Shown in pieces: positions 7,331 through 15,101 of a stretch of 33,936 nt of DNA (its first letter is position 1; every line of letters begins with the position of its first letter). Position numbers and translations under genes: made by a program. The stretch is from Paraburkholderia oxyphila NBRC 105797 (GTDB lineage: Bacteria; Pseudomonadota; Gammaproteobacteria; Burkholderiales; Burkholderiaceae). The stretch covers positions 1-33,936 of the forward strand of contig NZ_BAYD01000113.1 in NCBI RefSeq assembly GCF_000685075.1, in the 5' to 3' direction. The notes under the pieces are model-generated. The model was given only the letters and a program-made list of their open reading frames with translations. It did not search any database and was not told where the DNA came from.

Positions 7331-8668
7331 GTGAGCTCACGGGCCACCCCATCCCCAGCCATGCTTCGCAGAGTGGTTGCCGCAGCCGTGCTCGGCAACG
7401 CCTTCGAGTGGTACGACTTCGCGATCTATGGCCTGTTCGCCGCCATGATCGCCAAGCTGTATTTTCCCGCTGGCGGGCCGATGACCTCCCTGATGCTGTC
7501 GCTCGCGACCTTCGGTGTGGGCTTCGCGGTGCGCCCCGCAGGCGGCATCCTGATCGGCATGTATGGCGACCGCGTGGGCCGCAAGCGTGCGCTCTCGCTC
7601 ACGATTACGCTGATGGCGACCGGCACCGGGATGATCGGCTTGATTCCGGCGTACGAGCGCATCGGCATCGCGGCCCCCGCGTTGATCGTGCTCGCACGCA
7701 TGATTCAGGGAATCTCCGCGGGCGGCGAGTTCAGCGGCGCGACCACGATGCTGATCGAGTTCGCGCCCGCGCACCGGCGCGGCCTGCTCGGCAGCTTCCA
7801 GATGTGCGCGCAGGCGCTGTCGTTCCTGTGCGGCGCGGCGACCGTCTGGCTGCTGACGGACCTCCTCACGGCTGCGCAGCTCGAATCGTGGGGATGGCGG
7901 CTGCCATTTCTGTTCGGCATCCTGATCGGTCCGCTGGGCTGGCTGATTCGCGCGCGGGTTGACGAGTCGCCCGAGTTTGTCGCATGCGTGGCGGCGAAAA
8001 CCGGTGCTAAAGCGGGCGCAGGCGGTCATGGCGAGGCGAAAGAGGCCGGCTCGGAACTGCGCGATCTTGTCACGAAGCACGCGCGTGCATTGTTCGCGAG
8101 CACGGGCGTCTGCGTGGTCGGCACGGTTTCGGCCTACATGTTCGTGATTTTTCTGCCGCTCTTTGCGAAGCAGCTGGGCGTGCCGGCCGCGCAGGCGAAC
8201 CGGGGCACCTTCATTGCGATGGCGATCGTGTTCGCGGTTTGCCCGCTCGCTGGCCATCTCTCGGACCGCTTCGGGCGCAAGGCCGTGTACCTGCCCGCCA
8301 CGATGGGCTACGGCCTGGTTGCGTGGTGGCTCTTTCATCGCTTCGCCGCTGCACCTTCTGCCGTCACGTTGCTGACGCTGCAGGCGGGCGTGGCGTGCTT
8401 CATGGGCCTGCTCTGGGGACCCATGCCCGTGATCCTCGCCGAGGTGTTTCCCGCCGCGGTGCGCTCGACGGCTGCCGCGCTCGCCTACAACGTCGCGGTG
8501 CTGGTGTTCGGCGGCCTTGCCCCGTTCGTGAACGTCTGGCTCGTGAAGCTGAGCGGCAGCAATCTCGCGCCGATCTATTACGTCGAGCTCAGCGTCGTGA
8601 TCGGCCTCGCGAGTGGCCTGCTGCTGCCGGGGATCTTGAAGCCGGACTGGCGCACCCGCCCGGCCTGA
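7331..8668 (+). CDS. MFS transporter, metabolite:proton symporter (MHS) family
   Basis: A 445-residue inner-membrane transporter with about 12 hydrophobic segments. Residues 22-30 (GNAFEWYDF) and the loop motif GDRVGRKRA (79-87), with its second-half counterpart SDRFGRKAV, mark the MHS branch (ShiA, ProP, KgtP relatives), which carries organic acids and betaines with protons. RMIQGISAGGEFSGA in the fourth-fifth segment region is also typical. The GTG start has AAGGAG six bases upstream. It lies 95 bases after the amidohydrolase and 29 bases before a porin, so these three probably form an uptake-and-hydrolysis unit. Substrate inferred as an aromatic or acylamino acid anion; a direct role in hydroxybenzoate uptake is also possible. 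Confidence 0.88.
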   Translation: MSSRATPSPAMLRRVVAAAVLGNAFEWYDFAIYGLFAAMIAKLYFPAGGPMTSLMLSLATFGVGFAVRPAGGILIGMYGDRVGRKRALSLTITLMATGTGMIGLIPAYERIGIAAPALIVLARMIQGISAGGEFSGATTMLIEFAPAHRRGLLGSFQMCAQALSFLCGAATVWLLTDLLTAAQLESWGWRLPFLFGILIGPLGWLIRARVDESPEFVACVAAKTGAKAGAGGHGEAKEAGSELRDLVTKHARALFASTGVCVVGTVSAYMFVIFLPLFAKQLGVPAAQANRGTFIAMAIVFAVCPLAGHLSDRFGRKAVYLPATMGYGLVAWWLFHRFAAAPSAVTLLTLQAGVACFMGLLWGPMPVILAEVFPAAVRSTAAALAYNVAVLVFGGLAPFVNVWLVKLSGSNLAPIYYVELSVVIGLASGLLLPGILKPDWRTRPA

Positions 8669-8697
8669 ACATAAAACCCAATGGAGTGAGACAGTCA

Positions 8698-9777
8698 ATG
8701 AAGGGGTATGCAGTCGCAGCCGTTCTGCTGCAAGCTTTTTCCGTGCAGGCCTATGCCCAGTCGTCGGTGACGGTGTACGGCAGCATCGATAACGGTATTA
8801 CGTACGTCAACAACGTGGCGGGCAAGTCGAGCGTCATGGAGCAGGGTGGTATCAGCCGCGCCAACGCGCTCGGCCTGACCGGCAACGAGGACCTCGGCGG
8901 CGGCATGGCCGCCTTGTTCAAGCTCGAAAACGGCTTCTCCGCCACCACCGGCGCCACGGGCCAGGGCGGCCTGATGTTCGGCAAGCAAGCCTACGTGGGC
9001 CTGCGTGACAACAACCTCGGCACGCTGACGTTCGGCCGCCACTACGACTTCACGGTGCTGCTGGAACCGTACATGCCGTGCATCGGCTGCGGCATCTATG
9101 CGGTCGAAAACGCGGACCTCGACCGCATTTCAGGCGAGCGCCTGAACAATAGCGTCAGTTATCGCAGTGCGACGTTCGGCGGGCTTTCGTTTGGCGCGAT
9201 GTACGCGTTCGGCCAGGACGCGGGGCCGTTGACCATGAACGCGGGCCGGGCGTATAGCGGGGTGGTCCAGTACCAGCACGGCCCGTTCTCGGCGATGGCG
9301 GTCGTGACCGACATCAACGGCGCGCCCATCGGCGCGGGACAGCTTGGCGCGCGTACCGTGCTGGGCCTGCCCGTGCAGCCGAAAACCACGCTCATCGTCG
9401 ACAACCAGCGCATTGCGGCCCTGGGCGCGTCGTACAAGCTCGGCGCGTGGACACCGTCGCTCACGTATTCGAACACGCAACTCAAGGAGCGCGGCCTGGC
9501 GTCGACCGACCAGTTGCTGCGCCTTGGCACGACGTACAGCGTGACGCCCGCGACCTTGCTCTCCGCTCAGGTCTCCGTCGACCGGTTCGAGCAGTCGCGG
9601 TGGTACACGCTCAATCTGGGCCTCGACTACGCGCTTTCGCATAGCACGGATGTCTACGTCGACCTGGCGGCGCAGAAGGCGTCGGGGCCGGAAACGACGG
9701 CGTCAATCTTTCTCGCTGGCACGTCGTCTGCTTCGGACCAGTTCCTTTCGCGTGTCGGCGTCAAGCACGTGTTCTGA
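8698..9777 (+). CDS. Outer-membrane porin (Gram-negative porin family)
   Basis: A 359-residue porin of the beta-proteobacterial type. A signal peptide of about 20 residues ends in QAYA, followed by QSSVTVYGSIDNGI, the standard first strand. Marks of the family include ALGLTGNEDLGGGMAALFKLENGF and a terminal VGVKHVF with C-terminal phenylalanine for barrel assembly. Upstream codons in the same frame are open into the transporter gene, but the ATG at 8698 begins a clear signal peptide and follows GGAGTGAG. Being 29 bases after the transporter, it likely provides outer-membrane passage for the same substrate. Confidence 0.93.
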   Translation: MKGYAVAAVLLQAFSVQAYAQSSVTVYGSIDNGITYVNNVAGKSSVMEQGGISRANALGLTGNEDLGGGMAALFKLENGFSATTGATGQGGLMFGKQAYVGLRDNNLGTLTFGRHYDFTVLLEPYMPCIGCGIYAVENADLDRISGERLNNSVSYRSATFGGLSFGAMYAFGQDAGPLTMNAGRAYSGVVQYQHGPFSAMAVVTDINGAPIGAGQLGARTVLGLPVQPKTTLIVDNQRIAALGASYKLGAWTPSLTYSNTQLKERGLASTDQLLRLGTTYSVTPATLLSAQVSVDRFEQSRWYTLNLGLDYALSHSTDVYVDLAAQKASGPETTASIFLAGTSSASDQFLSRVGVKHVF

Positions 9778-9794
9778 TGCGGGGAGAGCATTGC

Positions 9795-10076
9795 GTGAAC
9801 AGGCGTGAATTGATCGATGCCGTTGCATTCGCAACGGGATTGAACAGAGACATCACCGGCGAAGTGATCGATGGGCTGATTGCCGCCATCATGAAGGCGG
9901 TTGCCAGAGGCGATACGGTGCAGCTGATCGGTTTCGGTTCGTTTAGCCCGGGAAAGCGCAGTGCGCGCGTGGGCCGAAATCCGGTGACGGGCGAAGAGAT
10001 CAACCTTGCCGCGACGAGAACGGTGAAGTTCACCGCCGGCAAGCACTTCAAGGACGTGGTGAACGCGCCCCGGTAG
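9795..10076 (+). CDS. HU/IHF-family DNA-binding protein
   Basis: A 93-residue histone-like protein. The N-terminal helices (NRRELIDAVAFATG) and GFGSF turn are followed by the arm sequence VGRNPVTGEEINL, with the DNA-intercalating proline at residue 63. An ATG at 9777 overlapping the porin stop would add six residues, but the GTG at 9795 gives the standard HU N-terminus and has GGGGAG nine bases upstream. It sits directly behind the porin and is probably on the same transcript. The sequence differs from typical housekeeping HU (for example IAFATGLNRDITGEVI), so it looks like an accessory paralogue; a nucleoid role is certain in kind but its targets are unknown. Confidence 0.9.
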   Translation: MNRRELIDAVAFATGLNRDITGEVIDGLIAAIMKAVARGDTVQLIGFGSFSPGKRSARVGRNPVTGEEINLAATRTVKFTAGKHFKDVVNAPR

Positions 10077-10084
10077 CACGGGCA

Positions 10085-10118
10085 GGGCGGGCCGCTTCCG
10101 GCGCGAAGCGGCCCGCCC
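10085..10118. terminator. Shared terminator hairpin between convergent genes
   Basis: GGGCGGGCCGCTTC (10085-10098) and GAAGCGGCCCGCCC (10105-10118) form a perfect 14-base-pair stem with loop CGGCGC. It lies 8 bases after the HU-like gene and 29 bases after the end of the convergent AhpD-like gene, so it can serve both strands. No T-run is present on either side, which is common for high-GC terminators. Confidence 0.65.
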
Positions 10119-10147
10119 AGCGTCCGATACAGCGTCCGTTACGCGAA

Positions 10148-10603
10148 TCAGCCCGCCTGGAACACGCCCGCTTCCCACGCAAACGGCTTCGCGATCCGGT
10201 TCCACGTATTGATCTGGGCGACGGCCAAGGTCAGGTTCGCGAGCTCTTCACGATCGAAGTGCTCATAGGTCGCCTTGACCAGCGTTTCGCCGATCTCATT
10301 CTCGCTGATCAAGGTCAGCGCTTCGGTCCAGCGCAGCGCGGCCTGCTCTCTTGCGCTGTAGAGATGCGGAGTCTCGTGCCAGACCGGCAACAGGTTATAG
10401 CGCAGCGGATCTTCGCCCGCATGGACCCCTTCCTTGATGTGACGGTCGAGGCAGTATGCACAGCCGTTCAACTGCGAGACGCGTGCGCGGACCAACTCCA
10501 GCAGCTTGAAGTCGAGACCGGAGGTGTTCACATACTGCTCGACGCCGATCACGGCTTCGACCAGCTTGGTCGGTAGTTGTCCAAACGAAATGCGTTCTGG
10601 CAT
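10148..10603 (-). CDS. AhpD-like / carboxymuconolactone-decarboxylase-family protein
   Basis: A 151-residue all-helical protein of the AhpD-like superfamily. The signature is LVRARVSQLNGCAYCLDRHIKEG, with Cys48, Cys51 and His55 (CxxC followed by His), the redox centre of alkylhydroperoxidase AhpD relatives. Carboxymuconolactone decarboxylase proper lacks the CxxC pair, so a thiol peroxidase or disulfide-reductase role is more likely. The remainder (YSAREQAALRWTEALTLI, then EHFDREELANLTLAVAQINTWNRIAKPF) matches the common stand-alone form, often linked with oxidative stress. It is monocistronic and convergent with the HU-like gene. Confidence 0.88.
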   Translation of the reverse strand: MPERISFGQLPTKLVEAVIGVEQYVNTSGLDFKLLELVRARVSQLNGCAYCLDRHIKEGVHAGEDPLRYNLLPVWHETPHLYSAREQAALRWTEALTLISENEIGETLVKATYEHFDREELANLTLAVAQINTWNRIAKPFAWEAGVFQAG

Positions 10604-10757
10604 GAAATGTCGATCCTGAAGGATGGGTAGACCGCTTCGCGGCGTGACTCACTGTGCGGGCAGCCGTGCCGCGCAGAACGGCTGCCCGATGCACGTGAGA
10701 TCCTATCAAGACGTATTCCTGGCGCCACCCTCGTGTTGCGCATGGTGTACATATAAA

Positions 10758-10771
10758 AGGACGAATGTCCT
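10758..10771 (-). terminator. Terminator of the LVIVD/porin transcription unit
   Basis: On the minus strand, AGGAC-ATTC-GTCCT is followed by TTTATAT, a small stem with a T-rich tail. It lies about 40 bases beyond the LVIVD gene stop and just past a stronger GC hairpin. Confidence 0.5.
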
Positions 10772-10797
10772 CCGGGCGCCGCCGTTGCGGCGCCCGG
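10772..10797 (-). terminator. GC-rich terminator hairpin downstream of the LVIVD gene
   Basis: CCGGGCGCCGC (10772-10782) and GCGGCGCCCGG (10787-10797) form a perfect 11-base-pair stem with loop CGTT, beginning 13 bases after the stop codon on the minus strand. With the adjacent small T-tailed hairpin it makes a two-part terminator. Confidence 0.6.
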
Positions 10798-10810
10798 CCC
10801 GCGTGCAGGA

Positions 10811-12664
10811 TCAGCGCGGCGGCCAGGCCTTGGCCGGCATGCCCAGCACGGGTTCGCCAAGCAGCGGCGTGGAAAGCGCATAGGCGCCGTTTTCCGTGAA
10901 GGCCCAGATGATGTTGCGGTCGTACTCGGTGTAGATCGCAAACACGCCTTTGCCGAGCGTGTAGGTGGGCAGTTGCGACTCGTCCGCGAGCGCGGGCACG
11001 AAGTAGCCGGCGATCTTCGGATGCGCGGGGTCTTTCACGTCGAAGATCTGCACGCCCGCGCTGTAGTACGAATACGGCACGATGCCCTGGCGCCAGCCGC
11101 CGGGCTGGCCGATCGCATTGGCGCGTTTCGGTCCGAAGTTGCCGCCGCGCTGGCAGAAGTCGGTGAACGGCGCGCCTTCGGGCACTTCGGGACGCGGCAG
11201 CGTGGTTGCCACTTTCAGATGCGCCGGATCGCGCGCGTCGATCACGTAAATGTCCTTGAACGGCTCGTAGCAGTCGCGATTCATCGGATAGCCGTTGGTC
11301 AGCACGTAGCCGGTGCGCGCGTACTGGCTCACGTCGGCGTTGTCGAACTCGGTGCCCGCGTAGCTCGGCGGCGTGTTCACGCTGCTGAGGATCTTCGGCT
11401 TCGCCGGATTCGACAGATCGAACGCGTAGAAGCCCAGGCCGCCCATCGCGCCGAAGCCGATCTTGCCGCCGTTCTCGAGCGGCTTGGGCAGGAAGATCGG
11501 ATTGCGCGAGCCCATCCACGACGTGCGGTTGCCCGCGCGTGGATTCATCAGATAGGCATCCTCATCGGTCTTGTTGCCGAGGACCTGGCCCGGCACGGCG
11601 ATCTGCGTCACGAACACGGGGTTGGCAGGGTCGGACATGTCCCAGACCTGGTAGCCCGGCGAGTACAGATAGTTCGGGTATTCGGTGAGCGCGTAGCTGT
11701 CGTCGGGCGCCGACGACACGAGCATGTACTTGCCGCCATAGTATTCAGGAGCGTCGAGCGAGCCCGAGCCCTGCTGCTGGCCGATCGGCGCGTTGGGGTG
11801 CCGGTAGTCGGTCGTGCGCGTCGCAATGAGCTTCCACTGGTTCGGCAGCGGGCCATCCATCTCGAACACGCGGAAGCCCTTGAGCGAGTTGTAGTGGCGC
11901 TGCGCCGCCACTTTATCGGGCTGGTCGATCTTCTCGGTCATGAGCCCGTAGCGGCCGATCTCGAACGACGCCACCAGCACCGGCTTGCCGAGCTTCTTGC
12001 TCCACGCGATCGTCGCGCCGCCAAGGTAGCCGTGAACGTTGTTGGCGTCGAACGGCTCGCTCGAGCCTTTCGGCCCCCACACGCCGCCGCGCGAGTACAC
12101 GACCTTGCCGTGCACGGGATCGGTCACGTCCATGATGCGCAGATAGTCGCGGTCGTGGATGTAGAGATAGCGGTGCCCATCGAAATCGATGATGTTGTTC
12201 CAGGCGTGGAAGGGCGAATCCACACCGGGATAGAACGCCAGCACCTTCACGTTCTTCGTGTAGCTGTTCTTGTCCCACGTGGTCATCTCGCCGGGGAAGC
12301 GCTGGCCCTGGTGCACTTCGGGCGTCGCCTTCGGCCACACGAACTTGCCGGTGGCCGGGTCCATGCCATAGTCGACGCCGGGCTTGAGCGGGACCGGGCG
12401 GCGCTCGGGCGTGAGGCGCAGCCAGCCTGCGAGCCAGGGGTCCTGAACATTGGGCTCGCCCGGCGTGCCGCTCGCTTGCGGCGCGCTGGCCGCCGCAGCC
12501 GTGTGGGCGGCGGCCGCTTCGTCGGCGCTGGCCGTCTGCGCGCTTGCGGCGAACGTCGCGGCCGCGGCCGCGATGAGTGCGAGCGTCGAGCCTTTGGCCA
12601 GCGCGGCCTTGAGATCTTTCAAATCCCTCAGGCGACGATGATGCCGACGGCGTATGACTTGCAT
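10811..12664 (-). CDS. Secreted LVIVD-repeat beta-propeller protein, function unknown
   Basis: A 617-residue protein with an arginine- and histidine-rich n-region (residues 5-13) and a hydrophobic alanine-rich core at about 25-45, indicating export; the long basic start could allow Sec or Tat. The mature part has repeated blades ending in motifs like RIMDVTDP, VWDMSDPANP, AFDLSNPAKP, VIDARDPAHL and IFDVKDPAHP, the hallmark of LVIVD-type beta-propellers. No catalytic motif is recognised. The ATG at 12664 follows AAAAGGAG; an open extension to 13024 overlaps the porin gene and is rejected. It lies 52 bases behind a porin whose promoter has a GTATAC operator, so it is probably co-transcribed and part of the same regulon. 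A surface or periplasmic binding or enzymatic role is inference. Confidence 0.75.
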   Translation of the reverse strand: MQVIRRRHHRRLRDLKDLKAALAKGSTLALIAAAAATFAASAQTASADEAAAAHTAAAASAPQASGTPGEPNVQDPWLAGWLRLTPERRPVPLKPGVDYGMDPATGKFVWPKATPEVHQGQRFPGEMTTWDKNSYTKNVKVLAFYPGVDSPFHAWNNIIDFDGHRYLYIHDRDYLRIMDVTDPVHGKVVYSRGGVWGPKGSSEPFDANNVHGYLGGATIAWSKKLGKPVLVASFEIGRYGLMTEKIDQPDKVAAQRHYNSLKGFRVFEMDGPLPNQWKLIATRTTDYRHPNAPIGQQQGSGSLDAPEYYGGKYMLVSSAPDDSYALTEYPNYLYSPGYQVWDMSDPANPVFVTQIAVPGQVLGNKTDEDAYLMNPRAGNRTSWMGSRNPIFLPKPLENGGKIGFGAMGGLGFYAFDLSNPAKPKILSSVNTPPSYAGTEFDNADVSQYARTGYVLTNGYPMNRDCYEPFKDIYVIDARDPAHLKVATTLPRPEVPEGAPFTDFCQRGGNFGPKRANAIGQPGGWRQGIVPYSYYSAGVQIFDVKDPAHPKIAGYFVPALADESQLPTYTLGKGVFAIYTEYDRNIIWAFTENGAYALSTPLLGEPVLGMPAKAWPPR

Positions 12665-12716
12665 GTGTGCTCCTTTTATCGTGTGACGCGGTGCCTTGCG
12701 AGGCGCGCGCCCTGAA

Positions 12717-13757
12717 TCAGAATGCGTGACGAATGCCAAGCTGAAAGCCAGACGGATTCTGGCCAGGGTTCGGGTAGGCCTGGAACGTGACGGGGTACGG
12801 CACGGCCACGTTATGGCGGTTCCAGACGTGCGCGAAGGTCGCGTACAAATCGGTGCGCTTCGAGACGCCGTAGAGATAGCCGACCACGGCGCCCGTCGCG
12901 GTGCCCACTTGCACGTTGTTGTCGTCGTGGCGGTGGACCACGCTCGCGTAGAGGCGGTTGCGTCCGTCGATGTTCCAGCGCGCGCCGAGCTGCACGTCCC
13001 AGCCCTGCGAGCTGAACGCGACATACGGCGGATACGCGTAGTAGCCGTTATAGCTGTGATAGATGAGCGTCGGCTCGAAGCCGCCGAAGCGATAGACGGC
13101 CGAGAAATAGTTGTCGCGCGACGAATGAATCTCCGACGCGTTGAAGATGTCGCGCGTGTACTGCAACTCGCTCACGGCGCCGAGAAACACCGGGCCGTTG
13201 CGGTAGTCCGCGCCGGTGCTGAGGAAGCGGCCCGCGCGCGTGCCGTCGCCCACGCCCGTGGTGTACATGATGCGGCCGGTGAAGCCGTAGAACGTAGGCG
13301 TCTTGTACTGCATCGCATTGTCCACGCGATACGACGCGTAGAAGAACTCCATGTTGTCGACCATACTGAAGTCGGCGGCCCAGCTCGGGTCGGCGTAGCC
13401 CGCGATCCAGTATGAAGGCGTGAACTGGCGGCCAAACGTAATCTCGCCCCAGTTGCCCTTGAGCCCGACGAACGACTGGCGAAATTGCGCGGACTGCACA
13501 CCGGTATTCGCGGAGAACATGGGCTCGATCGTGAACACGGCCTTGTTGCCGCCGCCGAGATCCTCCACGCCGCTCAGGTTGAAGCGCGAGTTGTTCAGGC
13601 CGCCGCTCGACATGCGCCACACGTTGCCGCCGGAGCCCGAGGAAATCAGATGCTCGATGTTCAGGTCGACGTAACCGGACAGCCAGATGCTCGACTGGGC
13701 GTACGCGCCGGCGCTGGCACAGAGTGCGGCGCCCGCCACGAATACCTTCTTTTTCAT
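12717..13757 (-). CDS. Outer-membrane porin, second copy
   Basis: A 346-residue Gram-negative porin. The signal peptide (about 20 residues) begins with the usual lysine-rich n-region and ends GAYA, followed by QSSIWLSGYVDLNIE. Internal marks are RFNLSGVEDLGGGNKAVFTIEPMF and the terminal FQLGIRHAF with C-terminal phenylalanine. The ATG at 13757 has CTGGAG five bases upstream; the longer open frame from 13925 would start within the operator and lacks a signal peptide at its N-terminus. It precedes the LVIVD gene in what is likely one transcript, with a perfect TATAAT box at 13935-13940 upstream. Likely admits the substrate of the nearby GntR-controlled catabolic genes. Confidence 0.93.
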   Translation of the reverse strand: MKKKVFVAGAALCASAGAYAQSSIWLSGYVDLNIEHLISSGSGGNVWRMSSGGLNNSRFNLSGVEDLGGGNKAVFTIEPMFSANTGVQSAQFRQSFVGLKGNWGEITFGRQFTPSYWIAGYADPSWAADFSMVDNMEFFYASYRVDNAMQYKTPTFYGFTGRIMYTTGVGDGTRAGRFLSTGADYRNGPVFLGAVSELQYTRDIFNASEIHSSRDNYFSAVYRFGGFEPTLIYHSYNGYYAYPPYVAFSSQGWDVQLGARWNIDGRNRLYASVVHRHDDNNVQVGTATGAVVGYLYGVSKRTDLYATFAHVWNRHNVAVPYPVTFQAYPNPGQNPSGFQLGIRHAF

Positions 13758-13913
13758 TCGATCTCCAGATGATTGTCGTTCTGTGTGTGCGCAAAGGGCT
13801 TCGCGCACTGGGCGTCGATGCGCCTCGTCGTCGTCGGTTGCGGCAGCTTCAACGGCTTTCGCTGCGAGCGCCGCACCGTTCTGGCTTGCGTCCGTTTGCG
13901 TCTGACATCCGTC

Positions 13914-13923
13914 GTGTATACAC
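13914..13923. promoter_or_regulatory. GTGTATACAC operator at the porin promoter
   Basis: A perfect 10-base palindrome identical to the core of the 18-base palindrome at 15617-15634. It lies 11 bases downstream of the porin -10 box on the minus strand, overlapping or just after the expected transcription start, a classic repressor position. Inferred to bind the GntR/FCD protein encoded at 17654-18313. Confidence 0.55.
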
Positions 13924-13934
13924 AAACGTGAAAA

Positions 13935-13940
13935 ATTATA
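13935..13940 (-). promoter_or_regulatory. -10 box of the porin/LVIVD promoter
   Basis: The minus strand reads TATAAT, a perfect sigma-70 -10 hexamer, in an AT-rich stretch that is otherwise rare in this window. The -35 region is weak (ACGAAT at the 17-base spacing). It implies a leader of roughly 170 bases before the porin ATG. Confidence 0.5.
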
Positions 13941-14162
13941 CGGACAGAAAATAATAAATTCGTAGCGTTATTTTTTTATACAAAGCGGCGATTTCGTTAT
14001 AGCGGGTTCACCCTGATACGCGGCATGCGCACGCGGCGCGCGGGCATGCGCAGCGCGCCGCGCCACGGTTGCGGGCACGGCAAGTGCGGGCCTGCTGCTC
14101 GCGCGAACAGGCCGTGGATCGTGAAGGAAAGCGCGCGCATGAAGCGGGCGCGCCATGGCGTC

Positions 14163-15101
14163 TCAACGCGGGGAGACGGCCCGCTCGACGCGCTCGCGAT
14201 GGAAATGCTGTGTGAGGCTCGCGAGCAGCGCATCGCGCTGCGCGAGCCACGAGGCGGCCGAGCGGCCCGCGACGTGGGGCGTGACGAGCACGTCGGGGTA
14301 GGCGAGCAGCGCGGGCGGCACATGGGGCTCGTCTTCGATCACGTCGAGTCCCGCGCCCGCGATCTCGCCTGCGTGCAATGCGTCGAGCAGCGCCTGCGTG
14401 TCGATCACGGAACCGCGTGCGACGTTGATCACGTAGCCGCGCGGCCCCAGCGCGCGCAGCACCGCGCGGTCGATCAAATGACGGGTGGCCGGCCCGCCAT
14501 GGCACGCGGCGACGAGAAAGTCGCTGGCGGCTGCGAGCTCGACGAGGCTGGCGGAGTAGCGGCCAGGCGCATCCGCATGCGGCGAGCGTCCGTGATAGCC
14601 GATCGACATTTGAAAGCCCTGCGCGCGTGCCGCGATCAGCCGGCCGATGCGCCCCATGCCGACGATGCCGAGCGCCGCGCCCGTGAGCGTGGGCCGCGCA
14701 TCGCGTGAGGCCTGCCATTGCCCGCGCCGCACCGCCTCGGTGAGCGGGGCATAGCCGCGCGCGAGCGCGAGCATGAGGCCGAACGCATGATCGGCGACGG
14801 TGGCCGCATTCGTGCCGGGCGCGTGCGCAACGACGATCGCACGCCGCGCGGCCGCCGCGATATCGACGTTTTCGTAGCCCGCGCCAAACGCGCAGACGAT
14901 CTCGAGCGCGGGCAACGCGGCCATGCGCGCTTCGTCGAGTCCCGTGGAGCCGTTCGTCACGACGGCGCGTACTGCGTGGGCGTCGTCGTTGCCGGGCAGG
15001 CTGCCGTCCGGGCGATAGTCGAGCCTGTAGTCGCGGCGCAACGCGTCGAGCGTTGCGTCCGGCAGCGCGATCAGCGCGAGAACCCTGGGCCGCGCGCTCA
15101 C
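14163..15101 (-). CDS. D-2-hydroxyacid dehydrogenase family protein
   Basis: A 312-residue NAD(P)-dependent oxidoreductase that interconverts a 2-oxoacid and a D-2-hydroxyacid. The Rossmann motif is GMGRIGR (149-154 region). Catalytic residues are visible as Arg229 (NVARGSVID), Glu258 (DVIEDEP) and His276 (TPHVAG). The substrate-loop FGAGYENVD (residues 72-80) resembles glyoxylate/hydroxypyruvate reductases. The GTG start overlaps the TGA of the VOC gene by four bases (GTGA), so the two are translationally coupled. In this block it probably reduces or oxidises a 2-oxoacid formed by the neighbouring lyases. Exact substrate unknown. Confidence 0.88.
   Translation of the reverse strand: MSARPRVLALIALPDATLDALRRDYRLDYRPDGSLPGNDDAHAVRAVVTNGSTGLDEARMAALPALEIVCAFGAGYENVDIAAAARRAIVVAHAPGTNAATVADHAFGLMLALARGYAPLTEAVRRGQWQASRDARPTLTGAALGIVGMGRIGRLIAARAQGFQMSIGYHGRSPHADAPGRYSASLVELAAASDFLVAACHGGPATRHLIDRAVLRALGPRGYVINVARGSVIDTQALLDALHAGEIAGAGLDVIEDEPHVPPALLAYPDVLVTPHVAGRSAASWLAQRDALLASLTQHFHRERVERAVSPR

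Larger units (their letters stand above)
13758..14162. other. 405-base intergenic region with porin promoter
   Basis: No convincing gene is seen. The first part (13758-13980) is the porin leader and AT-rich promoter, with an operator at 13914-13923 and T/A runs near 13945-13980. The GC-rich remainder (13990-14162) lies downstream of the dehydrogenase gene and contains GGCATGCGCA repeated at 14022-14031 and 14043-14052 (21-base period), of unknown meaning. Confidence 0.6.

Noticed and set aside
10741..10757. GGTGTACATATAAA as another GntR operator
   Set aside because: Lacks the GTATAC core and symmetry, and lies within a transcript-end region rather than a promoter of the module.
10973..12715. 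580-codon plus-strand frame opposite the LVIVD gene
   Set aside because: Antisense of a gene with clear signal peptide and repeats; no recognisable motifs of its own.
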